64,000 bases of DNA from Chthonomonadales bacterium (GCA_020849275.1 JADLGO010000065.1:62001-126000); one strand, 5' to 3'; numbered from the stretch's first letter, positions 32,379-41,407 are shown. A program made the numbers and translations. Notes: a model not told the origin generated them from the letters alone.

Positions 32379-33329
32379 ATGCTCTACCGGCGCCTGGGGG
32401 CCAGCGGACTGAAGGTGAGCGAGGTCTGCCTGGGCTCGTGGCTGACCTATGGGAACGCAACGGAGGAGGTGACGGCGAAGGCCTGCGTTGAGGCGGCGTT
32501 CGAAGCGGGCATCAACTTCTTCGACACCGCGAACGTCTACGCGACGGGCAAGGCCGAGGAGGTGCTCGGCCGCGCGCTCGCCGGGCACGACCGGGACGAC
32601 TACGTGCTGGCGACCAAGGTCTACTTCCCGATGGACGAGGGGCCGAACGACCGCGGCCTCTCGCGCAAGCACATTCGCGAGCAGTGTGACCGCAGTCTGC
32701 GCCGCCTTGGAGTCGACTACATCGACCTGTACCAGTGCCACCGGTTCGACTCGGAGGCGCCGCTCGTGGAGACGCTGCGCGCCCTCGACGATCTGGTGAG
32801 CGCCGGCAAGGTGCTCTACCTGGGCTTCAGCGAGTGGCCGGCGCCGCGCATCGCCGAGGCGGTCGGGCTGCAGGACCGACTGGGCCTCGACCGCTTCGTG
32901 TCGAGCCAGCCCCACTACAACCTGCTGGGCCGCGGACTGGAGCGCGAGGTGATGCCGGTCTGTGCGCGCGAGGGCATTGGCCAGATCGTCTACTCGCCGC
33001 TCGCCCAGGGAGTGCTGACCGGCAAGTACCGGCCGGGCGAGCCGCCGCCGCGCGGCACGCGCGCCGCCGACCCGAAGCAGAACATGTTCATGAACGAGGG
33101 CAAGCTGGACGAAGCCGTCCTCGCGAAGGTGCGCACACTGGCGCCCATCGCCGAGCGCGAGGGTATGAGCCTGCCGCAGATGGCGTTGGCCTGGTGCCTG
33201 AGGCGGCCGGAGGTATCCAGCGTCATCATCGGCGCCAGCCGGCCCGAGCAGGTCAACGAGAACGCGGGGGCCTCGGGCAGGACGCTGAGCCCGGCAGCGC
33301 TCGAGGCGATCGACACGACGCTGGCATAG
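32379..33329 (+). CDS. Aldo/keto reductase
   Basis: 316 residues, NADPH-dependent TIM-barrel oxidoreductase of the potassium-channel-beta/YghZ-like branch. The catalytic tetrad is visible: Asp49 and Tyr54 in 'FFDTANVYATG', Lys80 in 'LATKVYF', and His in 'YQCHRFD'. 'VIIGASRPEQVNEN' near the end binds the 2'-phosphate of NADPH. An AAGGGG precedes the ATG, 24 bases after purH, so it may share the purH transcript. Substrate unknown. Confidence 0.92.
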   Translation: MLYRRLGASGLKVSEVCLGSWLTYGNATEEVTAKACVEAAFEAGINFFDTANVYATGKAEEVLGRALAGHDRDDYVLATKVYFPMDEGPNDRGLSRKHIREQCDRSLRRLGVDYIDLYQCHRFDSEAPLVETLRALDDLVSAGKVLYLGFSEWPAPRIAEAVGLQDRLGLDRFVSSQPHYNLLGRGLEREVMPVCAREGIGQIVYSPLAQGVLTGKYRPGEPPPRGTRAADPKQNMFMNEGKLDEAVLAKVRTLAPIAEREGMSLPQMALAWCLRRPEVSSVIIGASRPEQVNENAGASGRTLSPAALEAIDTTLA

Positions 33330-33334
33330 GCGAG

Positions 33335-33362
33335 GGCCCCGGAGCTCCGCACCCCCGGGGCC
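33335..33362. terminator. Bidirectional hairpin between convergent genes
   Basis: GGCCCCGG (33335-33342) and CCGGGGCC (33355-33362) pair around a 12-base loop, between the stops of the aldo/keto reductase and hspR genes. Confidence 0.5.
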
Positions 33363-33388
33363 GCTCTCGCCTCGTTGCGCCTCGCCGG

Positions 33389-33721
33389 TCACTGTCCGGC
33401 CGCGGGCAGTCGCCGCGCGGACAGGACGGCGGCCCGCTCACGGGCCGTTTCCAGCTCCTCCTGAAGGCGCTCCATCTTCTGCAGCAGGTCGAGAATAATC
33501 TCGACGCCAGCCAGGTTCACACCCATCTCCTGCGTGAACCGGCGGATCTGGCGGAGCCGGTCGATGTCGGTCTCGGAGTAGAGCCGGTTCTTGTTGCTGA
33601 CGCGGTGCGGCGTCACGAGGCCCAGGCGCTCATAGAGACGGACGGTCTGCGGATGCAGGCCGGTGAGCTGCGCCGCGATCCCGATCATGTAGACGGGTTC
33701 GTTCGGGTCGCGCTGTGCCAT
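33389..33721 (-). CDS. hspR: MerR-family heat-shock repressor HspR
   Basis: 110 residues. The MerR helix-turn-helix starts 'YMIGIAAQLTGLHPQTVRLY' and has the wing 'RVSNKNRLYSETDIDRL'; a C-terminal coiled coil (about 70-100) serves dimerisation. There is no metal-binding Cys cluster. As last gene of dnaK-dnaJ-hspR it should repress the operon through the HAIR site at 36859-36879; known HspR uses DnaK as a co-repressor. It starts 11 bases after dnaJ with AGGAGG upstream. Confidence 0.93.
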   Translation of the reverse strand: MAQRDPNEPVYMIGIAAQLTGLHPQTVRLYERLGLVTPHRVSNKNRLYSETDIDRLRQIRRFTQEMGVNLAGVEIILDLLQKMERLQEELETARERAAVLSARRLPAAGQ

Positions 33722-33732
33722 CTTCGCCTCCT

Positions 33733-34749
33733 TTACTGGGAGCGAACGCTATCGCCGCGGATGCGCGCGAGCTGATGAAGCAGCTCCCGCTCTCGCGGCG
33801 ATGGCTCCTTCGGGACCGTGACGCGCACCCGCGCGTACAGGTCGCCCGGGCGACCACCAGGATCGGGCATGCCCTGGCCAGCAATACGGATCCTCTGTCC
33901 GCTCTGCACGCCGGCCGGCACGTTCAGCGTTCTTGGGCCAGTCAGTGTCGCCACGGCGGCCTCGCCTCCCAGGGTGGCCACCGTGAACGGGATGTCCGCG
34001 TCCGTGTAGATGTCGCGTCCGCGTAGCTCGAACCGTGCGTGTGGCTTCATGCGGACGACCAGGTAGAGGTCGCCGCGCGTCCCGTCGGTTCCGGCGCCTC
34101 CCTGGCCCGGCACGCGGAGGCGCCGGCCCTCCTCCGTGCCGGGCGGCACCCTGACCTTCACGCGGCGGGTACGGGTGATGCGCCCGTGCCCGCGGCAGTC
34201 GGGGCAGACGGCGCCGATGTCGAACGCTCCGCGGCCCCGCCGGACGTTGCCGACGCCCCCGCATGCCGGGCAGAGGTCCTCGATAGTGAGGGTCTCCTCG
34301 CGGGAGGCGCCGCGGAACACCTCCTCCAGGGTGAGCTCGATGGCGAACTCCACGTCCTCGCCGGTCGCCGCGGCGCGCTGGGCGCGTCCGCGCCTTCCGC
34401 CGAAGAGCGTCTCAAATAACTCGCCGAGCCGCTCGCCTCCGGCGCCGATATCGAAATCGAAGCTCCCAGCGCCGCCGAACGGCGTCTGCCCGGCTTGCGG
34501 TCGCGCCTGGCTGTACTGGCGCCACTGCTCGCCCAGGCTATCGTACTGGGCCCGCTTGTGCGGGTCGCTCAGCGCCTCGTAGGCCTCGCTGATCTCCTTG
34601 AAGCGCTCCTCCGCCGTCCGGTCGCCCGGGTTCACGTCCGGATGGTACTTGCGGGCGAGCCTGCGGTAGGCGGACTTGATGGACTTCTCGTCCGCCGATC
34701 GGTCGATCCCGAGGATCTTGTAGTAGTCCTTGTACCGGGGCCCGTTCAC
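33733..34749 (-). CDS. dnaJ: DnaJ-family co-chaperone with a reduced zinc region
   Basis: 338 residues. The J domain (about 1-72) has the essential 'HPD' (about 36-38), followed by a Gly/Phe-rich linker and C-terminal substrate-binding domains. Classical DnaJ has four CxxCxGxG motifs; here only two are seen ('CPACGGVGN' and 'CPDCRGHGR', about 160-185), enough for one zinc site. It stimulates DnaK ATPase. The start is a GTG at 34749. It lies 158 bases after dnaK; that gap is GC-rich with hairpins and no gene. Confidence 0.92.
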   Translation of the reverse strand: MNGPRYKDYYKILGIDRSADEKSIKSAYRRLARKYHPDVNPGDRTAEERFKEISEAYEALSDPHKRAQYDSLGEQWRQYSQARPQAGQTPFGGAGSFDFDIGAGGERLGELFETLFGGRRGRAQRAAATGEDVEFAIELTLEEVFRGASREETLTIEDLCPACGGVGNVRRGRGAFDIGAVCPDCRGHGRITRTRRVKVRVPPGTEEGRRLRVPGQGGAGTDGTRGDLYLVVRMKPHARFELRGRDIYTDADIPFTVATLGGEAAVATLTGPRTLNVPAGVQSGQRIRIAGQGMPDPGGRPGDLYARVRVTVPKEPSPRERELLHQLARIRGDSVRSQ

Positions 34750-34907
34750 ATCCGTCCGCCCTGTCCGCCTGCTGGCCCGCCGTGCCGCTCGGCGGGGCGC
34801 GGCGGCGCGGTTGCCGAACGCGCGGCGGCGTTGGCCGCCGGGGAGGTTCGGAAGGCCGGCGCCGAAGGCGCTCGCCGCCGGCCCTCTCCCCCACGTAGCA
34901 TGTGGCC

Positions 34908-36746
34908 CTACGCCTTGAACTCGGCGTCGATCACGTCCTCGTTCGCGTCGGGCGCCGCACCGGCCCCGTCGGAGGCCGGCTGCTCCGCGCCGGGCGCGCC
35001 GGCGTCGGCGCTCTGCTTGTAGAGGCGCTCGCTGAGCGAATAGCTGGCCTGGCGGAGCTCCTCGGTGAGCCGCTTGATGTCCTCGGCGTTGTCGGCCTTC
35101 ACCGCGCTGCGCAGGTTCTCGATCGCCGTCTCGACGCGCCCCTTCTCGTCGGCGGGCACCTTGTCGCCCAGGTCGGCGAGCATCCGCTCGGTCTGGTAGG
35201 CCAGCGCGTCCGCGTTGTTGCGGAGCTCGGCGGCCTCGCGCTGCCGGCGATCCTCGTCAGCGTGCGAGGCGGCCTCGTTCACCATGCGGTCGATGTCGCG
35301 CTTGTCCAGGTTGGAGGAGCCGGTGATCGTGATGCTCTGCTCCTTGCTGGTGGCGCGGTCCTTCGCCGAGACGTTCACGATCCCGTTGGCGTCGATGTCG
35401 AACGTCACCTCGATCTGTGGCACGCCGCGTGGCGCGGGCGGAAGGCCGGTCAGCACGAAGTCGCCCAACGCCTTGTTGTGCGCCGCGATCTCGCGCTCGC
35501 CCTGGAACACCTTCACGTGCACCGTGGTCTGGCCGTCGTCGGCGGTGGAGAAGACTTCCGACTTGCGGGTGGGAATGGTGGTGTTGCGATCGATCAGCCG
35601 GGTCATCACCCCGCCCAGGGTCTCGATACCCAGGCTCAGCGGGGTCACGTCAAGGAGCACCACGTCCTTCACCTCGCCGGCCAGCACCCCCGCCTGGATG
35701 GCGGCGCCGACGGCCACGACCTCGTCGGGATTCACGCCCTTGTTGGGCTCCTTGCCGCCGCCGAGCTTGCGCACGAGCTCCTGGATCATCGGCATACGGG
35801 TGGAGCCGCCGACGAGGACGATCTCGTCTATGTCGCTCGCGCTGACCTTCGCGTCCTGAACCGCCCGGTTGAAGGGCTGCACGCATCGCTCCGTCAGGTC
35901 GCGGGTTAGCTCCTCGAACCTCGCACGAGTGAGGTTCACGTCGAGGTGGACCGGCCCGTCCGCCGTGGCGGAGATGAACGGCAGGTTGATGTTGGTCTGA
36001 ACGACGTTGGACAGCTCGACCTTCGCCTTCTCCGCGGCCTCGCGCAGCCGCTGCATCGCCTGGCGGTCCTTGCTCAGGTCGATGCCGTGCTCCTTGCGGA
36101 ACTCGCCGGCCACGTGGGTTACGATGCGCTCGTCCCAGTCGTCGCCGCCCAGTTGCGTGTCGCCCGCGGTCGACTTCACCTCGAAGACGCCGTCGCCGAC
36201 CTCCAGGATGGAGACGTCGAAGGTGCCTCCTCCAAGGTCGAACACCAGGATCGTCTCGTTCTTCTTCTTGTCGAGGCCGTAGGCGAGCGCGGCGGCCGTG
36301 GGCTCGTTGATGATCCGGTGCACCTTGAGCCCGGCGATCTCGCCGGCGTTTTTGGTAGCCGTCCGCTGCGCGTCGTTGAAGTAGGCGGGCACGGTGATCA
36401 CGGCGGAGTCGACCTTCTCGCCGAGATATGCCTCGGCGTCCGCCCTGAGCTTCTGAAGGACCATGGCGGAGATCTCTTCCGGCGTGTAGCTCTTGTCATC
36501 GATGGTGGTGCGCTCGGACGTGCCCATCCGGCGCTTGATCGACAGGACGGTCCGTTCGGGGTTGACGATGGCCTGGCGCTTGGCGCTGGAGCCCACGAGG
36601 CGCTCGCCGCTCCGGTTGAACCCCACGACAGAGGGGGTCAGGCGGCTGCCCTCAGCATTCGCGATCACGGTGGGCTCGCCGCCCTCCAGCACGGCGACCA
36701 CGGAGTTGGTCGTACCAAGGTCGATCCCAACGGTCTTCGGCATCAC
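34908..36746 (-). CDS. dnaK: Chaperone DnaK (Hsp70)
   Basis: 612 residues. The ATPase domain begins '[20 protein letters not shown]' and includes '[17 protein letters not shown]', '[13 protein letters not shown]' and 'LVGGSTRMP'. The substrate domain (about 385-500) has '[19 protein letters not shown]'; the C-terminus is the usual acidic/Ala-rich tail. GGGAGGTG precedes the ATG. It heads a dnaK-dnaJ-hspR operon without grpE between dnaK and dnaJ. Confidence 0.97.
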   Translation of the reverse strand: MMPKTVGIDLGTTNSVVAVLEGGEPTVIANAEGSRLTPSVVGFNRSGERLVGSSAKRQAIVNPERTVLSIKRRMGTSERTTIDDKSYTPEEISAMVLQKLRADAEAYLGEKVDSAVITVPAYFNDAQRTATKNAGEIAGLKVHRIINEPTAAALAYGLDKKKNETILVFDLGGGTFDVSILEVGDGVFEVKSTAGDTQLGGDDWDERIVTHVAGEFRKEHGIDLSKDRQAMQRLREAAEKAKVELSNVVQTNINLPFISATADGPVHLDVNLTRARFEELTRDLTERCVQPFNRAVQDAKVSASDIDEIVLVGGSTRMPMIQELVRKLGGGKEPNKGVNPDEVVAVGAAIQAGVLAGEVKDVVLLDVTPLSLGIETLGGVMTRLIDRNTTIPTRKSEVFSTADDGQTTVHVKVFQGEREIAAHNKALGDFVLTGLPPAPRGVPQIEVTFDIDANGIVNVSAKDRATSKEQSITITGSSNLDKRDIDRMVNEAASHADEDRRQREAAELRNNADALAYQTERMLADLGDKVPADEKGRVETAIENLRSAVKADNAEDIKRLTEELRQASYSLSERLYKQSADAGAPGAEQPASDGAGAAPDANEDVIDAEFKA

Positions 36747-36847
36747 GACACCTCCCGGTTACGGCGCATGTACGACTTGCCCGGGCCCCGCGCAGCGCGC
36801 GAGGTGGCCCGGCGTACGCCTGCCGCCGCGTAAGAGTTAGCCCGTAC

Positions 36848-36878
36848 AGTGTATCCGACTTGAGCGTGGTCTTGTCAA
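36848..36878 (-). promoter_or_regulatory. dnaK operon promoter
   Basis: Minus-strand -35 TTGACA (36873-36878). The -10 is either TACACT (36848-36853, 19-base spacer) or GATACA (36850-36855, 17-base spacer). The leader is about 100 bases. Confidence 0.65.
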
Positions 36879-36879
36879 G
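36859..36879 (-). promoter_or_regulatory. HAIR operator for HspR
   Basis: Plus-strand CTTGAGC-N7-TGTCAAG matches the HAIR consensus CTTGAGT-N7-ACTCAAG at six and five of seven positions in the two halves, with the exact spacing. It covers the -35 and spacer of the dnaK promoter, where a bound repressor would block polymerase. Otherwise the 405-base gap 36747-37151 holds nothing I recognise. Confidence 0.75.
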
Positions 36880-37151
36880 TTTGTATACGCGGAGGAGCGC
36901 AAGGCGGTTTCACGCTGCGGACTCATTGGCGCCCATTGCGTGGCGGCCGGTCGCCAGGGAGTGGGCGCCTGCCGGATTGGCACGGAACTTGCCGGGGTGC
37001 ACTCGTCAGCGCCCGGCCGATCCGCCCTGCACCGGCCCGAGCGCGACGCGCGCGGCGGCCAGGGGCGCCGCCCGATGGGCGCGAGCCTCCACCGCGTTCC
37101 CGCGCGCAATCGGGCGCCTCATCTCGCTGCGAGCGAAGGAGGGAATGGTTG

Positions 37152-37739
37152 ATGCGACGCATGATGCGAGCGATCACGCTCACGACGGCAATGCTCATGA
37201 TCGCCGCTGCAGGCCATGCGCAGTTGTTCATGGCAGGCCTCGACGGTGCGAGCGAAGCCCCGCCGAACGCCTCTCCCGGCACGGGCGAGGTCTGGGTGAC
37301 GCTTGACTCGATTGCCCACACGATGCGGGTTCAGGTCACGTTCGCCGACCTGCTCGGGATGACGACAGCATCCCACATCCACGCCGCCACCGCCGTCCCG
37401 GGCGTCGGCACGGCCGGCGTGGCGACCCCCACGCCCACGTTCCCCGGTTTCCCGCTCGGCGTGACCGCGGGGAGCTACGACGTGACTCTCGATATGACGC
37501 TGCCCGCCTCGTACAACGCGAGCTACCTGACGGCGCACGGCGGAACGCCCGCAACGGCGGAGGCCGACCTTTTCGCCGCGATCACGGACGGCCGAGCGTA
37601 CCTCAATGTCCATACGGCGTTGTTCCCGGGAGGCGAGATTCGCGGGTTCCTGCAGCCGGTGCCGGAGCCGGGCGCGGTGGGCCTCATCGGTGGGCTCGCC
37701 CTTGCTGGCTGGCTCCTGGCGGCGCGGAGGCGCCGGTAG
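37152..37739 (+). CDS. CHRD-domain protein with PEP-CTERM anchor
   Basis: 195 residues: signal peptide (about 1-24), a CHRD domain (about 25-165) with 'GEVWVTLDSIAHTMRVQVTF', 'ASHIHAAT' and 'GRAYLNVHTALFPGGEIRGF', and a C-terminal PEP-CTERM sorting signal 'PVPEPGAVGLIGGLALAG' followed by four basic residues. PEP-CTERM proteins are processed by exosortase and exported, often with extracellular polysaccharide. No exosortase gene is in the window. AAGGAGGG precedes the ATG. Confidence 0.88.
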   Translation: MRRMMRAITLTTAMLMIAAAGHAQLFMAGLDGASEAPPNASPGTGEVWVTLDSIAHTMRVQVTFADLLGMTTASHIHAATAVPGVGTAGVATPTPTFPGFPLGVTAGSYDVTLDMTLPASYNASYLTAHGGTPATAEADLFAAITDGRAYLNVHTALFPGGEIRGFLQPVPEPGAVGLIGGLALAGWLLAARRRR

Positions 37740-37847
37740 GCGTGTCGTACCATCGGGCGGACGCCGCGCGGCGTCCGCCCGATGCGCGCGCGGCCATGGA
37801 AGGCCTGAATGCGGGATGCTACGTGCGGCGCGGGCGCGTGAGAGGAG

Positions 37848-37931
37848 CGGAGGGGGCGGGATTCGAACCCGCGAGGCTTTTGGCCTACCCGCTTTCGAGG
37901 CGGGCGCACTCGACCACTATGCGACCCCTCC
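37848..37931 (-). tRNA. tRNA-Ser (anticodon CGA)
   Basis: An 84-base tRNA with a seven-base acceptor stem (37925-37931 with 37849-37855), a normal T arm, anticodon loop CTCGAAA in a CCCGC/GCGGG stem, and the long variable arm of class II tRNAs. Discriminator G. No CCA is encoded. It reads UCG. Confidence 0.95.
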
Positions 37932-38009
37932 GGGTCGGAGTCAGAGCGAAAGCTGGGGGCCGCGGTCCGCGGATGGCGCGGAACCCGCCTCCAGCTCCCG
38001 GCCGGCAAG

Positions 38010-38082
38010 CGCCCTCGGAGGGAATCGAACCCCCGACTCAGGGCTTAGGACGCCCCAGCTCTATCCGCTGAGCTACGAGGGC
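38010..38082 (-). tRNA. tRNA-Arg (anticodon CCT)
   Basis: A 73-base cloverleaf with acceptor arms 38076-38082 and 38011-38017, anticodon loop GTCCTAA and the expected A20-type D loop. No CCA is encoded. It reads AGG, a rare codon in so GC-rich a genome. Confidence 0.94.
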
Positions 38083-38149
38083 ACGTGGCGGGAACCGCCC
38101 GCCCAGCGCGCAGCGTGTGGTGCGCGCTGGACGGACAGCCCCCTGGTCG

Positions 38150-38222
38150 CGCGCTCGAAGGGACTCGAACCCCCGGCCTACAGGTCCGCAACCTGTCGCT
38201 CTATCCACTGAGCTACGAGCGC
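38150..38222 (-). tRNA. tRNA-Arg (anticodon GCG)
   Basis: A 73-base cloverleaf with acceptor arms 38216-38222 and 38151-38157; anticodon stem ACAGG/CCTGT and loop TTGCGGA give anticodon GCG. A20 in the D loop and discriminator G support arginine identity. No CCA is encoded. Most bacteria read CGU/CGC/CGA with an ACG (inosine) tRNA instead. Confidence 0.9.
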
Positions 38223-38261
38223 ATCGCGTGTCGCCCGGCGCCTTGGCGCCGAACGCACGCT

Positions 38262-38291
38262 ATTATACGTTGGCGGCGCCGGAGGTGTCAA
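38262..38291 (-). promoter_or_regulatory. Consensus promoter of the three-tRNA operon
   Basis: Minus-strand -35 TTGACA (38286-38291), 18-base spacer, -10 TATAAT (38262-38267): both boxes perfect. Transcription order is tRNA-Arg(GCG), tRNA-Arg(CCT), tRNA-Ser(CGA). A small GC hairpin (38236-38251) lies in the leader. Confidence 0.9.
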
Positions 38292-38309
38292 GGGGTTGGC
38301 CGGCGCGGT

Positions 38310-38344
38310 GAAGGCCACGGCGCTCCTCCGGCGCCGTGGCCTTC
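38310..38344 (-). terminator. 14-bp perfect hairpin after the pseudopilin pair
   Basis: Arms 38310-38323 and 38331-38344 pair perfectly with a seven-base loop, 11 bases after the stop of the 76-residue gene and before the tRNA promoter. It lacks a T-run but its place and stability fit a terminator. Confidence 0.6.
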
Positions 38345-38355
38345 GCGGGCCCGAT

Positions 38356-38586
38356 CTACCGACCGCCGCCGAACCCGCCCGTAACCATCGGGGGCGGGCC
38401 CCCTCCGCTGGTCACCGAGGGGGGGGCGACCGGCGCGCCCATGCCCGCCACGCCGCCCTGGATCGTCTTCTCCACCTCGGCGCTCTGCGCGCCCCCGGCG
38501 CTCCCGCGCCAGAACCACGCGATGACCACGGCCGCCACAACGGCGAAGACCAGCGCCACGACCGCCGGCGGCACCTGCTGCTTCAC
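38356..38586 (-). CDS. Small single-span membrane protein paired with pseudopilin
   Basis: 76 residues. One membrane helix (about 8-26, 'AVVALVFAVVAAVVIAWFW') is followed by a Gly/Pro-rich tail. It begins 28 bases after the pseudopilin stop. Small proteins of this shape often follow DUF1559-type pseudopilins; their role is unknown to me. Confidence 0.7.
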   Translation of the reverse strand: MKQQVPPAVVALVFAVVAAVVIAWFWRGSAGGAQSAEVEKTIQGGVAGMGAPVAPPSVTSGGGPPPMVTGGFGGGR

Positions 38587-38614
38587 GTCTGCACCCTCCT
38601 CCCTCGGGCCGCCG

Positions 38615-39379
38615 TCAGTCCAGGTCCTGGATCGGGTCCCATCCGAGGCGTGGCCAGTGATAGTCGTAGCCCTGGCCGGGCCACCACGAGGCGCGAACGA
38701 TGGCCCGGTCCACCGGGACCGCCTTCGAGTGGCCGTCGAGGAACGCGAAGTTGATCTTCGAGGAGGGCTCGAACCCGGTGTTCGGCGTGCCCTGGATCCA
38801 GGGGAGCACCGCCTTGCGCTGGTCGTGCCAGTTGACCATCTCGTTGAAGACGTAGACCTGCGCCGGCAGCGTGATAGCGGCGAGCTTGTAGGCTGTCAGC
38901 GTGTGGTTTCCGCAGTCCTGCGGCGTGAACGGAGAATACAGGAAGAAGCGGTAGTGGTAGGAGGCCCAGCGCGCTCCGATCGGGAAGCCGGCCTTCGCGC
39001 CGGTGTCGCTCGGGCAGATCCAGATGTCGGCCGCCTTGATGTACGGCGTCAGCTGCGAGCCGATGCTCGACGTCTGCACATAGGCCTGCGCGTTGGCGTC
39101 GCCGATGCCGGCGTGCCCGCCATAGAGCTCACCGCAGCTATCGCCGATGGCCTGGGCGGCCTGCATGTAGACGACGGGCAGTTTCTCGTCGTAGTCCTGG
39201 GCGTACATCTGTATCGCCAGGCCGAGCTGTTTGGTGTTCGAGAGGCACGAGGTCGCGCGTGCTTGCTCGCGCGCCCTTGCGAACACGGGGAACAGAATGG
39301 CTGCGAGGATCGCGATGATCGCGATCACCACAAGCAGCTCGATCAGCGTGAACCCACGCCGGTACGTCCTGCGGAACAT
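38615..39379 (-). CDS. DUF1559-type pseudopilin (H-X9-DG)
   Basis: 254 residues. The type IV prepilin signal '[20 protein letters not shown]' has the peptidase site Gly-Phe and Glu at +5, followed by the long N-terminal helix and '[23 protein letters not shown]'. The C-terminal domain has the late motif '[16 protein letters not shown]'. Such proteins are numerous in Armatimonadota and Planctomycetes and probably form type II-like pseudopili. The ATG at 39379 follows a good promoter. Confidence 0.9.
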   Translation of the reverse strand: MFRRTYRRGFTLIELLVVIAIIAILAAILFPVFARAREQARATSCLSNTKQLGLAIQMYAQDYDEKLPVVYMQAAQAIGDSCGELYGGHAGIGDANAQAYVQTSSIGSQLTPYIKAADIWICPSDTGAKAGFPIGARWASYHYRFFLYSPFTPQDCGNHTLTAYKLAAITLPAQVYVFNEMVNWHDQRKAVLPWIQGTPNTGFEPSSKINFAFLDGHSKAVPVDRAIVRASWWPGQGYDYHWPRLGWDPIQDLD

Positions 39380-39476
39380 GGATTGCTCCAGTCGCGCCGG
39401 CTGCGCCCCAGCCGCGCTCGGGAATTGGGCATGCCGTTGCCACGCCGCCGAGGCGCGGACGCGCTGCCACAGGCCC

Positions 39477-39505
39477 ACTATACGCGCATGGGGCGCGCTC
39501 GTCAA
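39477..39505 (-). promoter_or_regulatory. Pseudopilin promoter
   Basis: Minus-strand -35 TTGACG (39500-39505), 17-base spacer, -10 TATAGT (39477-39482). Leader about 90 bases. Confidence 0.75.
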
Positions 39506-39526
39506 GCCGGAGGAGGCGCTATCGCG

Positions 39527-39555
39527 TTGACAGCGCGCCGCCACCGGCCCATAAT
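39527..39555 (+). promoter_or_regulatory. Enolase-superfamily gene promoter
   Basis: -35 TTGACA (39527-39532), 17-base spacer, -10 CATAAT (39550-39555). It is divergent from the pseudopilin promoter, 22 bases away. Confidence 0.8.
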
Positions 39556-39630
39556 AGGGGCGGTGGCGTGTGTGGAGCGTTGCTTCCGAGCCGCGCATGG
39601 CGGACCGGAGCCCTTTCGCGGAGGGAGCCC

Positions 39631-40818
39631 ATGCCACGAATCGAAGGGATCGCCCTCTACGAGATCGTCGGGTCGCGGGAGGCCGTCGTTGCGCCCAACG
39701 CGTACGTCGGCATTCGCCCGCCGCACGCGCGCGAGAACCTGCTTCTTCTGCTGAGCGACGACGGCCGCTGCGGCATCACGAACCTGGTAGATGGGCCTGG
39801 CGAAGGCGTCGAGTTGGACGCGGGCTGGATGGTCGGGTTGGATCCGCGGGAGGCCTTCGCGTGGCAGGGCGGGCACGTGACGGCGCGCGCGCCCGCGCAC
39901 GAGGGAGCGCTGCGGGCCACGCCGGGCCTCGACATTGCGTTGCTCGACCTGTGTGCTCAGTCTGAGAGCGTGCCGCTATGGCGTCTGCTGGGCGACGGGG
40001 CGCGCCCTAACGCGCCGGCCTACGACTCCACGCTCTACTTCGATGACCTGGTTGACGGCGACGGCGGCGTGGACCCCGTCGTCCGCCGCGCGGTGGCCGC
40101 GTTGGCGCGCGGCCACCGCGCGCTCAAGATCAAGGTCGGGCGAGGCCTGAGGTGGATGTCATGGCCGGAGTGCACCGAGCGCGACATCGCCGTGTGTCTG
40201 GCGGTGCGGCGCGCGGTGGGGCCCGAGGTGACGTTGATGGTGGACGCCAACCACGGCTACGGCCGCTACGTCGACGATGCCGTCGACTTCCTCACCGAGA
40301 CGGCTGACTGCGCTTTCGCGTTCGCCGAGGAGATGGTGGACGACGGCGAGGTCGCGGCCCTCCGGGCGGCCTTGCGCACGCGCGGGCTCGAGGTCCCGCT
40401 GGCGGGCGGCGAGGAGGCGCGAGGGCTTGCCTGGTGCCGGGAGCAGTGGTCTGCGTGCCCGCTGGACATCTTCCAGATGGACATGTGCCGTACCGGCTTC
40501 CTGGAGTATCTGGCCATCGCGGAGTTTGCTCGCGACAACGGCCTGCGCCTGGCGCCGCACAACTTCGGCACGCGCATCGGGGTGTGCGCGGCGGCGCACC
40601 TCGCGCGGGCGGTTCCTCAGGCCGTGTGGTGCGAGTGTGACGATAGTGCATTCCCGCAGTACGACTCGAGCGGGGCCACGCTGCGCGACGGCGCGCTCTG
40701 GCTGGACGAGCGGCCCGGCCTGGGAATCCTCGCGTCCGATCCGCGGGTCGCGCCGGGCAGCGACGAAGCGCCTTCGGCAGCCGGGCAGAACGGAACCGCC
40801 CTGCGAGGTGGAGCGTAA
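39631..40818 (+). CDS. Mandelate racemase/enolase-superfamily enzyme
   Basis: 395 residues. The barrel has the KxK motif 'ALKIKVGRG', the first metal ligand in '[10 protein letters not shown]', a second in '[10 protein letters not shown]', a third in '[10 protein letters not shown]', and the late-barrel His in '[11 protein letters not shown]', so both Lys and His acid-base groups are present as in the racemase branch. It abstracts a proton next to a carboxylate; members are sugar-acid dehydratases or racemases. The ATG at 39631 follows CGGAGGGAG. Confidence 0.88.
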   Translation: MPRIEGIALYEIVGSREAVVAPNAYVGIRPPHARENLLLLLSDDGRCGITNLVDGPGEGVELDAGWMVGLDPREAFAWQGGHVTARAPAHEGALRATPGLDIALLDLCAQSESVPLWRLLGDGARPNAPAYDSTLYFDDLVDGDGGVDPVVRRAVAALARGHRALKIKVGRGLRWMSWPECTERDIAVCLAVRRAVGPEVTLMVDANHGYGRYVDDAVDFLTETADCAFAFAEEMVDDGEVAALRAALRTRGLEVPLAGGEEARGLAWCREQWSACPLDIFQMDMCRTGFLEYLAIAEFARDNGLRLAPHNFGTRIGVCAAAHLARAVPQAVWCECDDSAFPQYDSSGATLRDGALWLDERPGLGILASDPRVAPGSDEAPSAAGQNGTALRGGA

Positions 40819-40925
40819 GACACGATGAACACACGCAGTGACGAAGTGCCGCGCGTCGCCGAGGCCCGCCGAGCGCGACCTACGCCCACCGCCGCGGGGC
40901 GCGATGCCGCGGGGAGCGCCACGAG

Positions 40926-41393
40926 ATGAGCAACCGGGAGCATCGGGACATGGACCTTCTGCGACAGATGGAGAGCGAGATGCAGCGCCTCGCCGACGAG
41001 GCGCTCCGCGGGTTCTTCTCCGACATTCCGGCGCCGAACCGGTTCTGGCAGCCCAGGGTCGACATGCACGAGACGCCAGACGCCGTACTCGTGAAGATGG
41101 AGATCGCGGGCATGAAGGCCGAGCGGTTTCGTGTGTGGCTCTCCAACGACGATCGCATCCTGACCGTGTCGGGTGAGCGAACCGAGTCCGGCGAGGAACG
41201 CGTCGAGCGTGTGCGATGCTATCAACTCGAGATCTACTTCGGTCCATTTGAGCGGCAGATCGTCCTGCCGGGCGATGCGCGTGTCGATCGCGACGGCATC
41301 GTGGCGAGCTACCGGGACGGGATCCTGGTGGTGACGCTGCCCAAGCGCGTCGGGGCGACGCTAGACGCGCGGTCCGTGCCCGTAACGGAGTGA
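40926..41393 (+). CDS. Small heat shock protein (Hsp20/alpha-crystallin)
   Basis: 155 residues with a central alpha-crystallin domain (about 40-140): 'PRVDMHETPDAVLVKMEIAG', 'RILTVSGERTE', 'GPFERQIVLPGDARVDRDGI' and 'YRDGILVVTLPKR'. The usual C-terminal IxI/V anchor appears as the loose 'SVPV'. It holds unfolding proteins. It precedes lon by 99 bases, which fits shared protein-quality duties, but a hairpin between the two genes may separate the transcripts. Confidence 0.92.
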   Translation: MSNREHRDMDLLRQMESEMQRLADEALRGFFSDIPAPNRFWQPRVDMHETPDAVLVKMEIAGMKAERFRVWLSNDDRILTVSGERTESGEERVERVRCYQLEIYFGPFERQIVLPGDARVDRDGIVASYRDGILVVTLPKRVGATLDARSVPVTE

Positions 41394-41407
41394 GTCTGAG
41401 CGCCCGG

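Noticed and set aside
37848-38222. tRNA cluster as an integration hot spot with attachment site
   Set aside because: No integrase, direct repeat of a tRNA end or composition change was found around it.
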